Origin: Sorex araneus
Lineage: Eukaryota > Chordata > Mammalia > Eulipotyphla > Soricidae
Assembly: GCF_027595985.1 (NCBI RefSeq)
Contig: NC_073304.1
Span: 45,408,637 to 45,472,636, forward strand
Length of the DNA: 64,000 bases
Reading direction: 5' to 3'
Part shown: positions 35,625 through 45,115 of the stretch, one piece after another
Layout of the letters: each line of letters starts with the position of its first letter
Position numbering within the stretch: position 1 is the stretch's first letter
Made by a program: the position numbers and the translations under genes
Notes under the pieces: generated by a model
Seen by the model: only the letters and a program-made list of their open reading frames with translations
Told to the model about the DNA's origin: nothing
The model's database searches: none

Positions 35625-35742
35625 GTTTTTGTCTTTTGTAGGGAGTTACATCAAGCAGTTCTCAGGGCCTATTCCTGGGATCAAATTCAGGTCAACTATG
35701 TGCAAGGCAAGCAACTTACCTCTGTACTATTACTCCAGCCTC
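35625..35742 (-). mobile_element. SINE fragment, diverged
   Basis: TGGGATCAAATTCAGGTCAA to TACTATTACTCCAGCC; lacks part of the middle. Confidence 0.6.
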
Positions 35743-35759
35743 ACAACGTGTATGATTTT

Positions 35760-36702
35760 TAAAATTTGCTTTTAGACCACATCTGGCTGTGTTCAGCACT
35801 TATTCCTGTCTCTGCACTCAGGGATCACTCCTGGTACGGCTCAGGGGACCATATGGACTGCTGGTGATGTCGGTGGGCCCCACGGGTGACTTCCGTGAAG
35901 CAGGGAGGAGAAAGACGTCACTTTCTCCCCAGCCGCCTCTACCACCCGGGACCCAGAGTTACTTGGGTTCTTGTCTTTGCTCGCGGAAAAGAATTTCAGG
36001 AGTAGACAAGCAGTGAAGTAACAGATTTTATTTAGAGGTTTCCGAAGGAAGGAGGAAGGGATAAGTAGAAAGGAAAAAACAGTAGGAATAACGCGCTCAA
36101 GAGAGAACGCGGGCTTCTTCAAGGGTGGAGGAAGCTCTACACACATCCTAGCACTGGACATGAAAGCATGAAAGTACACATCTCAAGGGGGGAGATGCAG
36201 GCGACACATATGCTTGGGCACCACATGTGCTCGGCCACGTGGGCACAAGCAGCACATGGGCTCAGGCAGCATATGCGCGCACTTCCTTTGTTCAAGGTGG
36301 CCTTTATAGGGTTTCTCCAACCTGCCCCTACGTGGGGGCTTCTTCCCAGGTAAAAGTCCGTTGCTAAGGAGGTTACCAGGGAGGTTGGGAGTGGTGATGG
36401 TCTTCTTTAGGCTGGATCCCATTTTAATCAGATTAAGGGAGAGGTTGAGGGAATTTGAGGAACTTCATGGGGAGGGGTCCAACCTCCTCAGGGTCTGCTG
36501 AAGGTCTTATCAGGTTTATTTTCTGTATCCACAAGGTGGGTCAGTCTCAGGATTCTCCTTCCTAGAGACTTCGTTAATCTGTTTCATTGCCAATGAAACA
36601 GATTCCATTTCCCTATCTACCTGCCTACATCACTGGGATTAAATCAGATTCAGCCATATGCAAGGCAGATGCCCTTCTTGTTGTACTGTCACTCCAGCCC
36701 CT
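35760..36702 (-). mobile_element. SINE split by a solo LTR
   Basis: Part one 35760-35864 ends GGACTGCTGG; part two from 36637 continues GATTAAATCAGATTCAGCC to CACTCCAGCCCC. Joined, it follows the SINE consensus. Confidence 0.88.
35865..36632 (-). mobile_element. Solo LTR, 4-bp duplication (gammaretrovirus-like)
   Basis: 768 bp with perfect 6-bp inverted ends TGATGT...ACATCA and target duplication CTGG (35861-35864, 36633-36636). On the minus strand a TATAAA box (about 36303-36308) is followed about 270 bp later by AATAAA (about 36029), which orders U3, R and U5. Four-base duplications are typical of gammaretroviral integrases. No internal coding sequence remains. Confidence 0.88.
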
Positions 36703-37044
36703 CAAAGTGAATATAATTTTAAAGTTTAATGAGTATAAAATCCAAAGATTAACAAATAATTGATCATATTCCCAAGCACTCATTGTCTAGCCCAATTCCT
36801 AGTGTTGAGTCACCGAGGATGGAGGAGAATGGTCCTCAGCATTAGCTAAAAAGAATCTCCACTTACCAGGTCTACCCATGTAATATCTGCAAGAGTTTGT
36901 CCTTCTTTTCATGTTGTCAGAGCATGAAGCTAAATTACTGAACTCCCATTACCACGTTCTGTGATGTTTCTAGGTTCAATGTGGTTGACCTAGGGTTATA
37001 TGAATGGTAGAGGCAAGTAGTGACCAATTTATGAGCATATTGAT

Positions 37045-37216
37045 TTTTTTTTGCTTTTTTTGGTCACACCCAGCATTGCTCAGGGGCTACTCCTGGCTCT
37101 GTACTCAGGAATTACTTCTGGCAGTGCTGGGGGACCATATGGGATGCTGGGAATCGAACCCAGGTCGGCAGCGTGCAAGGCAAACCTCCTACCCGCTGTG
37201 CTATCACGCCAGCCCC
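37045..37216 (-). mobile_element. Young tRNA-derived SINE
   Basis: Near consensus. Flanked by GAGCATATTGAT (37033-37044) and GAACATATTGAT (37217-37228). Confidence 0.92.
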
Positions 37217-37228
37217 GAACATATTGAT

Positions 37229-37806
37229 CTTTTGACCATGATAGGTTTGAATGACTTCTTATTCTTTAGAGAGAGAATCAGATTCATATGGCAGAAGCAT
37301 ATATAGTCCTATTTGGTATGTTTTTGGTCTATTCATAATTTTAATTTATGGCTTCAGCTCACTCTGAATTTTGCTTACCTTGGAGTTCTGTACACAGCTT
37401 TCTCTTCAGTGTCTCTTTACCTGTGGCCTGGCCCTCGGTGACTAAGTGTCCATGCATACCTCCTGTTCTCAAAGAGACAAAAGTGTGTTGAGTTTGGGGG
37501 CATTGTGCTTGCTTTGTGTTGAGTTTGGGGGCCTGTGCTGGTTAGGTGACACATTGTGCATGTGGCTGTCTCCTACAGCCTAGCCCATATGTTTCTCATT
37601 CTGTTTAAGAACAGACAGGAGCCTGCCACCTGCCAGTGACTATGTCTTGCTACACCAATGACTCTCTGATTCACAGATCAAAGTTTTAAAATCTCCCACC
37701 AAAGAAATTCAGAGCAGTATCTCCATTCAGAGAATAATACACATTAAGAGGATGTTTGGATCATAACACAAAAAGTGAAGCATACCAAACTCTCATAAAG
37801 ATTTAG
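37229..37806. other. Intergenic, small tandem duplication
   Basis: GTGTTGAGTTTGGGGGC occurs twice about 32 bp apart near 37486-37533. Otherwise nothing recognised. Confidence 0.6.
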
Positions 37807-37978
37807 TGGGGCCAGAGAGATAGTACTGTGGGTAGGGTGCTTGCCTTGCATGCTGCCCACCTGGGGCTCGATCCCTAACATCCCAACTGGTCCCCTGAGT
37901 ACTGACAGGAGTAATTCCTGAGTGCAGAGCCAGGAGTAACCCTCAAGCACTGTTGAGTGTGGCCAAAAAGCAAAACAA
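37807..37978 (+). mobile_element. tRNA-derived SINE
   Basis: GGGGCCAGAGAGATAGTACTG to GTGTGGCCAAAAAGC. Confidence 0.83.
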
Positions 37979-38163
37979 AAGAGAAGATTTCGCTGGAGGT
38001 CAGATAATTTCTTGAAGTTGGTCTATCCCTGACAACTTGAAGGTGGCTGGACTCTTTAGGCTTCCTTGCCTCAAGGAGTTTTGAGTGTAAGAAGACTTTT
38101 GAGGAACTGGAGAGATGGCTCAAGGGACTGAGTGTGTGCCTGGAATGCAGGAGACTTGGATTT

Positions 38164-38345
38164 GGTGGTTTTTTTTTTCTTTTCTTTTTGGGTCACACCC
38201 GGCGATGCTCAGGGGTTACTCATAACTCTGCACTGAGGAATTACTCCTGGTGGTGCTCGGGGGACCATATGGGATCCTGGGAATCGAACCCGGGTTGGCC
38301 CCATGCAAGGCAAATGCCCTACCTGCTGTGCTATCGCTCCAGCTC
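38164..38345 (-). mobile_element. Young tRNA-derived SINE
   Basis: Near consensus, flanked by perfect CAGGAGACTTGGATTT (38148-38163, 38346-38361). The host sequence looks like an older SINE-like repeat (GAACTGGAGAGATGGCTCA). Confidence 0.93.
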
Positions 38346-38769
38346 CAGGAGACTTGGATTTCAACAAATGAGGCTTAGCACTGTGAGATCTGATAGCAAA
38401 ACCAGCCCCCACCCCAACAAACAAACAAACAAACAAACAACCCCTCCCCCCCATAACAGTCATCAAGAAGAAGAAGAGAGAAGAGTTACTTTCTTAAACA
38501 GAGAACGGATCAGAGGTCTGTGGATGTTGCCAGCAGTGGACACCCTATGGCCTCTTCTGTTAGTCTTAGGGGCAGAGTAGCAATACAATTAGCAAGGGTG
38601 ACCCCAGAGAACTTGGAGGGACCAGAGTGTTCCAACCTTAACAACCTCTACAACCATCCCAATTCTGGCTAGTTCTGCTGCTGCTATGCAAGATCTCCAA
38701 AACTTCTTCACACAGAATCTCTTCGTAACCTAGTGAGAGGACAATAAGCGTCGGAATCAGATAGTTGAA

Positions 38770-39209
38770 AGACAATAAAGAACGTAGCAACTTTCTGTGA
38801 CCCAGAAGTTTCACTCCTGTTTGTCCTCTGAAAACATGTGCCTGCCTAAAGACTTATACTAGAATGTATATGGCAGATTTATTCATAATTGCCCCAGATA
38901 GCTAATAACATAAACATTAATTAGTTGAAGATAGAGAAAGAAATACAGATATCTTCATACAATAGAACATTATAGAATAGTACAGAGGAATGAACTACTA
39001 GATAGCAAAGCATGAAGGAATCTCAGAAACATGCTGAGTGAATTAATCCAGATGTAAGAATATATATTATAGATAGTTTCAATGATATGATGATATGAAA
39101 AGATGGATATAATATGTAATGACAGAAACCGAATCAGTAGTTGCCTTGGGCTAGGGTGGCAAGGAGAAGCCCAGTGAAACTTTTGGGGGCTGTTATAAAT
39201 ATTGTACAA
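38770..39209 (+). mobile_element. Old L1 3' fragment
   Basis: CCAGAAGTTTCACTCCTG, TTATTCATAATTGCCCCAG, CATGCTGAGTGAATTAATCC and ATCAGTAGTTGCCTTGGG follow the L1 3' order. Confidence 0.8.
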
Positions 39210-39410
39210 GGACTGGAGTGATAGTGCAGTGGGTAGGGCATTTGTCTTGCATGCAGCCCACCTGGGTTCGGTCCCTGGCATCCCTTATGGTCCCCTGAGC
39301 ACCGCCAGGAGTAATTCCTGAGTGCAGAGTCAGGAGTAACCTCTGAGCATCACTGGGTGTAACCCAAGAAGCCAAACAAATAATAAGTAATAAATAAATA
39401 AATAAATAAA
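39210..39410 (+). mobile_element. tRNA-derived SINE with AAAT tail
   Basis: GGACTGGAGTGATAGTGCAG to CCAAGAAGCC, then (AAAT)n. AAATATTGTACA and AAATGTTGTACA flank it. Confidence 0.88.
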
Positions 39411-39544
39411 TGTTGTACATATTGGTTATGGGTAAGCACCTGAGAATATTTTGGCTATTTTTTAAAAAACATAATTTTGTCTAAATTCATAGTGCACTTA
39501 ATATGGTTTCATTTCATCTTGTATGAATCATACCTTGAAATGAT

Positions 39545-39780
39545 TTTTTAAATGAATGAACGAGAGAGAGAAAGAGAGAGAGAGAAAGAGAAAGAGAGAG
39601 AGAGAGAGGAGAGAGAGAGAACAGGGGTGGGGGTGGGAGGGAAACTGAGGACACCGTTGGTGGGAAATGTGCATTGGTTAAGAGAAGGGTTTTGTAATAT
39701 TATAAAACTGAAACCCAATCATGAACAACTTTATAATTGTGTATCTCACTGTGATTCAATGAAAAAAAATTTTTTCTTAA
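39545..39780 (+). mobile_element. L1-type 3' terminus with GA repeat
   Basis: (GA)n at 39564-39620, then GGTGGGAAATGTGCATTGGT, AAAACTGAAACCCAATCATG and CTGTGATTCAATGAAAAAA. Same 3' end as at 25800-25966, 14700-14880 and 28690-28836. Confidence 0.72.
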
Positions 39781-40080
39781 ATGAGTGAGCTACTTGTGTA
39801 TGTAGCATTACGGAAGAATCTCAAAGACAAAGCCCCAAAACATTAGGCTGAGCTAAAAAAAGAAAAGAATACATATGATTCCATTTAACAGAGTTCAAGA
39901 ACAGGTCAAATGAGTTCATAGTTTTAGAAAACAGAACAGTTGTGACCTGTGGGGCTGGACCAGGAGAATTTTTTGTGGGGTTATGGCATTGTTCTCTATC
40001 TTGTTTTAGGGAGTTGTGATATGGGTGTGCACATTAAACAAACTTTCGATACACTAAGAGTCTCTGTGCTGCTTGTCATC
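39781..40080 (+). mobile_element. Old L1 3' UTR fragment
   Basis: TATGATTCCATTTAACAGAG, GAACAGTTGTGACCTGTGGG, GGCATTGTTCTCTATCTTG and GGGTGTGCACATTAAAC track the L1M-type 3' UTR. Confidence 0.7.
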
Positions 40081-40170
40081 TTTAAATTCTACCCTCATGC
40101 AACTTATGACACCGCACACAGAAATAAGAGCATCTATAGCAAAAAGTCATATATTTTGCACACCTGATAT

Positions 40171-41215
40171 TGTAGGTTGTATCATTGCTGTATATTAATT
40201 CCTCTCCCAGTGCTGGTAAAACAGGTACTCCAAGGGCAAAGGGTAAAGTGGATGACACAGCCACGGATATTGAGAAACCATACCCGCCAGGAAAGACCAG
40301 GGTTCTCAGTGCCTGCAACCTTAATCCAGTGCTTTAGAAACAAATGTAAGTGCACAGAAAACAACACTGGCAGTCACTGTCTCTGCCCCATACAGAGGAA
40401 CTCTTGGTCAGATAGCAGCAGTAGCAGGAGTGATCTTTCCCCAAAACCCTGGGAGAAGGACTTTTCCTCTGAGTACAGGGCTTGGGGGTTAGGACCCCTT
40501 AAATAAGTACTGAGCTCTATCAACAAGAAGGAAATGAGGGTGGCATTTGGACAACCAATATTCTCTGCTCTAACTCTCATTCTTCCCTACTCCATGGATT
40601 ATATATCTCAGCCACAGTTTCCAGATCCTTGTGCCATCCATGACGACCAGAAAAAAATGTTTCACCCAATTAAGCAAAGACTGCTAGTCTACAATTATGT
40701 GCAAAGCCCTTTCCTCTTGAAAGTGCCTCATTATTCAAGACACAGGCCCACGTCCTCCGTAGGCATTGTATATGCCGATGTGATGATGGGATAAATAGTT
40801 ACGTGTTATCTCACATTTGTGGGAGACCCTGAGATGGTAAGGCAAGGTCCTGATGCAGGGGCTTTTTCTCCTCATCACTGGGACTTTGACAGTCCTGTCA
40901 CCAGCGCCCATATTGATGATGGCTTATGAGCCCAGACTGAAGAGCAGAGAGACTCAGTGCAGACTGTAGAGTGCTGAGCTGCGGCAAGTATCACACACCC
41001 ACTCGGATGACTGATGCGTGGAGACAGCCTGATGTCATCACAGTCCTCAGCAGACCCCAGCGGAAAGGGAAAAAAGAGCTTGCTCTGCAGCCAAGCCGCT
41101 CCCTGGGCTTCAGCAGGGTGGTGCCTGTTTGCCTGTTCCTCCAAGTCCCAGAGCTTTTGATTCCTGCTTGCTGTGCCTCTCCCCAGCTCCCTTTCTCGGC
41201 GCTGGATTTCATTAT
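40171..41215. other. Intergenic, nothing recognised
   Basis: Moderately GC-balanced sequence with short frames on both strands but no recognisable protein. Confidence 0.5.

Positions 41216-41264
<49 letters not shown>
41216..41264. repeat. (TG)n microsatellite
   Basis: About 24 TG units. Confidence 0.97.
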
Positions 41265-41265
<1 letters not shown>

Positions 41266-41754
41266 GTTTTCCGATGTGTATTTGAATTTTTCAGGTCCTA
41301 TTCTTAGACAATATTCTTGGATTTTGTGGACTTTGATTTCCAGTTCTCAGGGAGCTGAATGCCTGGCTGGAGAGCAGAGTGGACACAGACTGATGGAAGG
41401 ACAATTTGCACAATGGAAATTTGAAGAGGAAGAGTGAAAAGCTTTGTTTGCTTTTTGCAATTTAGTCCCTTCCATGTGCACAAGTACAAATAGGAATTTC
41501 ATGCAGTATGTAGTGCAAGAATACTCCCCTGGGCTCCAAGGGTTAATACAGCTTTTGAAGACTCCTGAAAATTATTTAAACCAGGAGCATACAGATTGCT
41601 TGCTGCTCAAAAGTGGATCTCCAAAATGCCAAGTGACCCCATTGCTTTCTTCACCAACCGGCGGATCTATGGCTGTCTGATCAAATTGCCCTTTGCCCTC
41701 ATTAAAATGGGTGTATTCTCTTACTGATTGTAGTTGTGCAATAATGCCTAAAGG

Positions 41755-41925
41755 AGTGATGTCCAATAGAACTTTCTGGCATGAGGGAAATATTCTATGT
41801 CTGCGCTGTTCAATGTGGTAGTCACCTGTCCCAGGAGGCTACTGAGTTTTTAAAATATGAGACTGAAGAAGTGAATTCTTAGTTTTATTTCTTAAATAAA
41901 TTTAAATTTTAAATTCAAAAGTCAC
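41755..41925 (+). mobile_element. MER-type DNA transposon relic
   Basis: GTCCAATAGAACTTTCTGGC, CTATGTCTGCGCTGTTCAAT and TAGTTTTATTTCTTAAATAA resemble a common hAT-type mammalian MER element (CTGTCCAATAGAACTTTCTG). Family name uncertain. Confidence 0.7.
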
Positions 41926-42072
41926 ACAACATGCTGAATGACTCCTGTATTAGACAACATATGTCTAGAATTTACCTGTATGCTCTGGTAAAATGTGTAA
42001 GACAGGAGTCTTTACATGCCACTGATTTTGGGCAAATCAGCATTCAACCTGCCATGGAATGGTACTCAGAGG

Positions 42073-42237
42073 ACCAGAGAGAGATTATAGCGGGTAGGGC
42101 AACACAGCTGACCCGGGTTTGATCCCCAATATCCCATATACTCCCAAAGCACCATCAGTAATTTCTGTGTGCAGAGCCAGGAGTAATCCCTGAGCATCGA
42201 TGGGTGTAGCCCCCAAACCAAACCAAACCAAAGACAA
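42073..42237 (+). mobile_element. tRNA-derived SINE
   Basis: GGACCAGAGAGAGATTATAG to GTGTAGCCCCCAAACC with ACCAA-type tail. Confidence 0.8.
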
Positions 42238-42595
42238 AAACCTATATGCAAAGAATCTTGGGTAAGATACCTAAAATACTCTCCTTGGGTGAAAAGCAGC
42301 AACTTTTATTTTCTTTGGTTTGAACAATTCCCTACCAGTTCTGTCTCTGCCCAGCCCAAGAGAATGTATTTACCCCTCATTAGACCGAGAGTTCTCTGAA
42401 ACAAATATTTGCCCAATGCTGTTCAACACTTCCCTTCTTTGTGGAAATATGTTCCAAGACCCTTAGTGGAAGCCTAAATCTACAGAGAGGACCAAATTCT
42501 TTATTTGCTGTTTTTCCTATTCATCAAAACCTATGACAAAGTTGAACTTATAAATTAGGCACAGCAAGGAATAATGTCAAGTAAATCAACAATGG

Positions 42596-42835
42596 ACTGG
42601 AGCGATAGCACAGCAGGTAGGGCGTTTGCCTTGCACACGGCTGACCCAGTTCGATTTCTCTGTCCCTCTCCGAGTGCCCAGTAAGCTACCGAGAGTATCC
42701 TGCCCCCATGGCAGAGCCTGGCAAGCTACCCGTGGCGTATTCGATATGCCAAAAACAGTAACAACAAGTCTCACAATGGAGACGTGATTGGTACCCGCTT
42801 GAGCAAATCGATGAACAACGGGATGAGTGTGCTAC
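42596..42835 (+). mobile_element. Long-form SINE (second body type)
   Basis: GACTGGAGCGATAGCACAGC, then GCCCAGTAAGCTACCGAGAG, CGTATTCGATATGCCAAAAA and GAGCAAATCGATGAACAACG. ATCAACAAT and ATCAATAAT flank it. Confidence 0.88.
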
Positions 42836-42849
42836 TGTGCTACATCAAT

Positions 42850-44449
42850 AATATGCTGCAATAAAAGATGTGCATGTATTATCTTACCCTCTGTGGAGCA
42901 GAAAACAAACAAAAGTTATAGGAACCTGGTCTCTCTCTCTCTCTCAATTATCTTATTACAGGCAATGTTTTCAGACTATGATTGATTATGGGTAACAGTG
43001 TTATGAATATGAGAGCTCTATCATATGTTGCTATGTTCTGTGGTCTTGAGGCCTTCCTTTCTTTCACCCTAGCATTTAATCAAATCTCCCCAGAACTATC
43101 AAGCATATTCACTCCCTTTTTTCCCAACTTCCATTGCTTGAGTCAGATACACAATGACTGCTGGGATTGTTGTTGAACTGACTGCTGCCCAGTCTCACAT
43201 TTATCTGCTCAGGCCCCCTGTGCACAGGCAGCTGGGCAGGTCCACTGTGCACAGCAGCTTGGCAGGAGGTCAGAAGGGCCGAAGTACAGCAACTTACTGA
43301 ATTTTTGAGATCTGCTGTGGATGTCTCTGTTTGGAGAATGTGCCTTTGTAATTAGTACAAAGGAACCACATAATTATGGGGACAAATACCTTCATGATTC
43401 AGTATAGTAGCCACTAGCCGCATGTGGTTATTCAAAATTTAAGTAAATTTTACAGTAAAATTTACAGTACAATTTCTCAGGCAACTACAAGTGTCCAATG
43501 GCTTCTGTCCCAGAAATTACTGATAAAGTACATTTTTACCATTGTAGAAAGGTCGAGGGACACAGGGGATAGACTCTCCTTTTAGACCTTTCTCTGTACA
43601 GTTCGTGAATGCAAACAATATTTAAATCAAAACATGGCACTCTATTGCTTAGTTGCCTTCAGTGATTTCCACTTTCATCAGCATCCCAGAGTTAGTAGGC
43701 AGGAAATCAATTTTGGTGGGTTGCTACCAGCATTAAAAATAGCAAAACAGAATGGATGGGAAAGTGTGATGAAGTTTTAGCATTGCTTTGTGAGATTCTT
43801 TTTTAAAAAAAGTTGTACAACGATATCACTTTGTTTCTCTATCTACGTGTCCATATACCTTTCTATAAGTTAATGCTTATATGGTGTTTCACTGAAAAAG
43901 TGTTTCTAATTATGTGTGGTGAGCTAAACAGTTTGACAAACATGGGCTTACAGGGTCTGACGTACGAGTTCCTTTTCCTTAACCAGGCACATAAGAAAGG
44001 GTCTCTGCAACTGACCAGCTCTTCAGATTAGAAAGGGTTACGTTTAAGTCCCTTCTAATGCTCAACCACGCCTTGTGGGGTTCCAATAATTTAGATCTGA
44101 AGTCACTTTAAGATATTACATCCCCCCCCCCACCCATCTTCCCTTTGTGCCTTTGCTCTCTCGAAACCTTGCTTCGAACTGCTTCTGCTTTCTTCCCGTC
44201 TAGAGGACGCCTTGCACGCATCCCGTTATGTCTCCAGGAATCATGCCCTGAGCACTCGCACACAGGGCGGCTTGGTGTGCCCTTCTCTGCCCTTTGACGC
44301 CGCAGACTTCCACCCACATAAGTACTGATGATGTCCTTAGGTGTTCCACATCGCTTCTTTCAGAGAACACGAGCTTCCTCTTTCTCGTCTCCCCTAAGAG
44401 AGAGCACCCTACCGGGAACGTAAACATTTGTTGACGCTCAATGAACATT
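42850..44449. other. Intergenic upstream of CNIH1
   Basis: Contains a short (CT)n near 42931-42945, an imperfect 27-bp tandem CTGTGCACAGGCAGCTGGGC near 43218-43270, and the inverted MER relic below. No gene recognised. Confidence 0.6.
43395..43560 (-). mobile_element. MER-type DNA transposon relic, opposite strand
   Basis: GTAGCCACTAGCCGCATGTG and ACCATTGTAGAAAGGTC are the reverse orientation of the element at 41755-41925. Confidence 0.6.
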
Positions 44450-44613
44450 CGTGTAAAGTAAATCAACGGATGGAAGGAGGGCAGAAAGAATCCACAACCC
44501 CGGCGCGGCCGGCTCCGTGTAATGCTCAATCGAGCCAGGAGGGGGCGCGGGCGCGGGCGCGCGGGTGCGCAGGCGCGCCGGGAGGGAGGGCGCGAGGGAG
44601 GGCGGGCGCGCAG

Positions 44614-44641
44614 TAGCGGCGGCGGCGGCGGCGGCGGCGGC
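44614..44641 (+). repeat. (GGC)n in the CNIH1 5' UTR or proximal promoter
   Basis: About nine GGC units about 100 bp upstream of the CNIH1 ATG. Whether it is transcribed depends on the unknown start site. Confidence 0.85.
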
Positions 44642-44665
44642 CGCGGCTGTGGCCGGGGGAAGTGA

Positions 44666-45115
44666 ATGGTTTTACCCAGAGGGCCGTGCGCCGCCTTTCT
44701 CCGCTGGCACGGGCGCCGCTCCGCGCTCCCCCGCCCCGGCCATGGCGTTCACGTTCGCGGCCTTCTGCTACATGCTGGCGCTGCTGCTCACCGCCGCGCT
44801 CATCTTCTTCGCCATCTGGCACGTGAGTGGCCGGGGCGGCGGGGAGGGAAGGGAGAGGCGGGCGAGGCGCCGCGCTGCCCTTCTCCTGCCCCGGGCCCGC
44901 GAGGGCGGCGCGCTCCGGGCCGCGCGGCGAGGGGAGGCCGGGGCCGCCGCGCGTCCTGCCCGCCCGCCGGCCCCCCGCGGCGGGGAGGCGCCCCCCGCGC
45001 GCTCTGTCCCGGGGCCTGGTCCCGGGCCGCGCCCGGCCGCCGGAGCCCCCGGGGAGCGATGTCCGGGGCGCGGGGGAAAGGGAGGCGCCCGGCGGCGTCC
45101 GCAGCCCCGAGCTGA
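44666..45115 (+). other. Possible upstream ATG overlapping the CNIH1 start
   Basis: An ATG 76 nt before the CNIH1 start opens a different frame that runs past the main ATG and exon 1. Its context is weaker (T at -3, G at +4). It matters only if transcription starts upstream of it. I do not call it a protein gene; the length of the frame reflects GC richness. Confidence 0.35.
44742..44822 (+). CDS. CNIH1: CNIH1 coding exon 1
   Basis: ATG with G at -3 and G at +4. Encodes residues 1-27, a hydrophobic segment ending FFAIWH, followed by donor GTGAGT. Phase 0 junction. Confidence 0.96.

Noticed and set aside
34533-36632. A single provirus bounded by the two LTRs
   Set aside because: The two LTRs have different ends, different duplication lengths (6 and 4 bp) and different hosts, and only SINEs lie between them. 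They are two independent solo LTRs.
40971-41264. Open frame ending in repeated Val-Cys
   Set aside because: Its end is translated TG repeat; the rest matches nothing I know.
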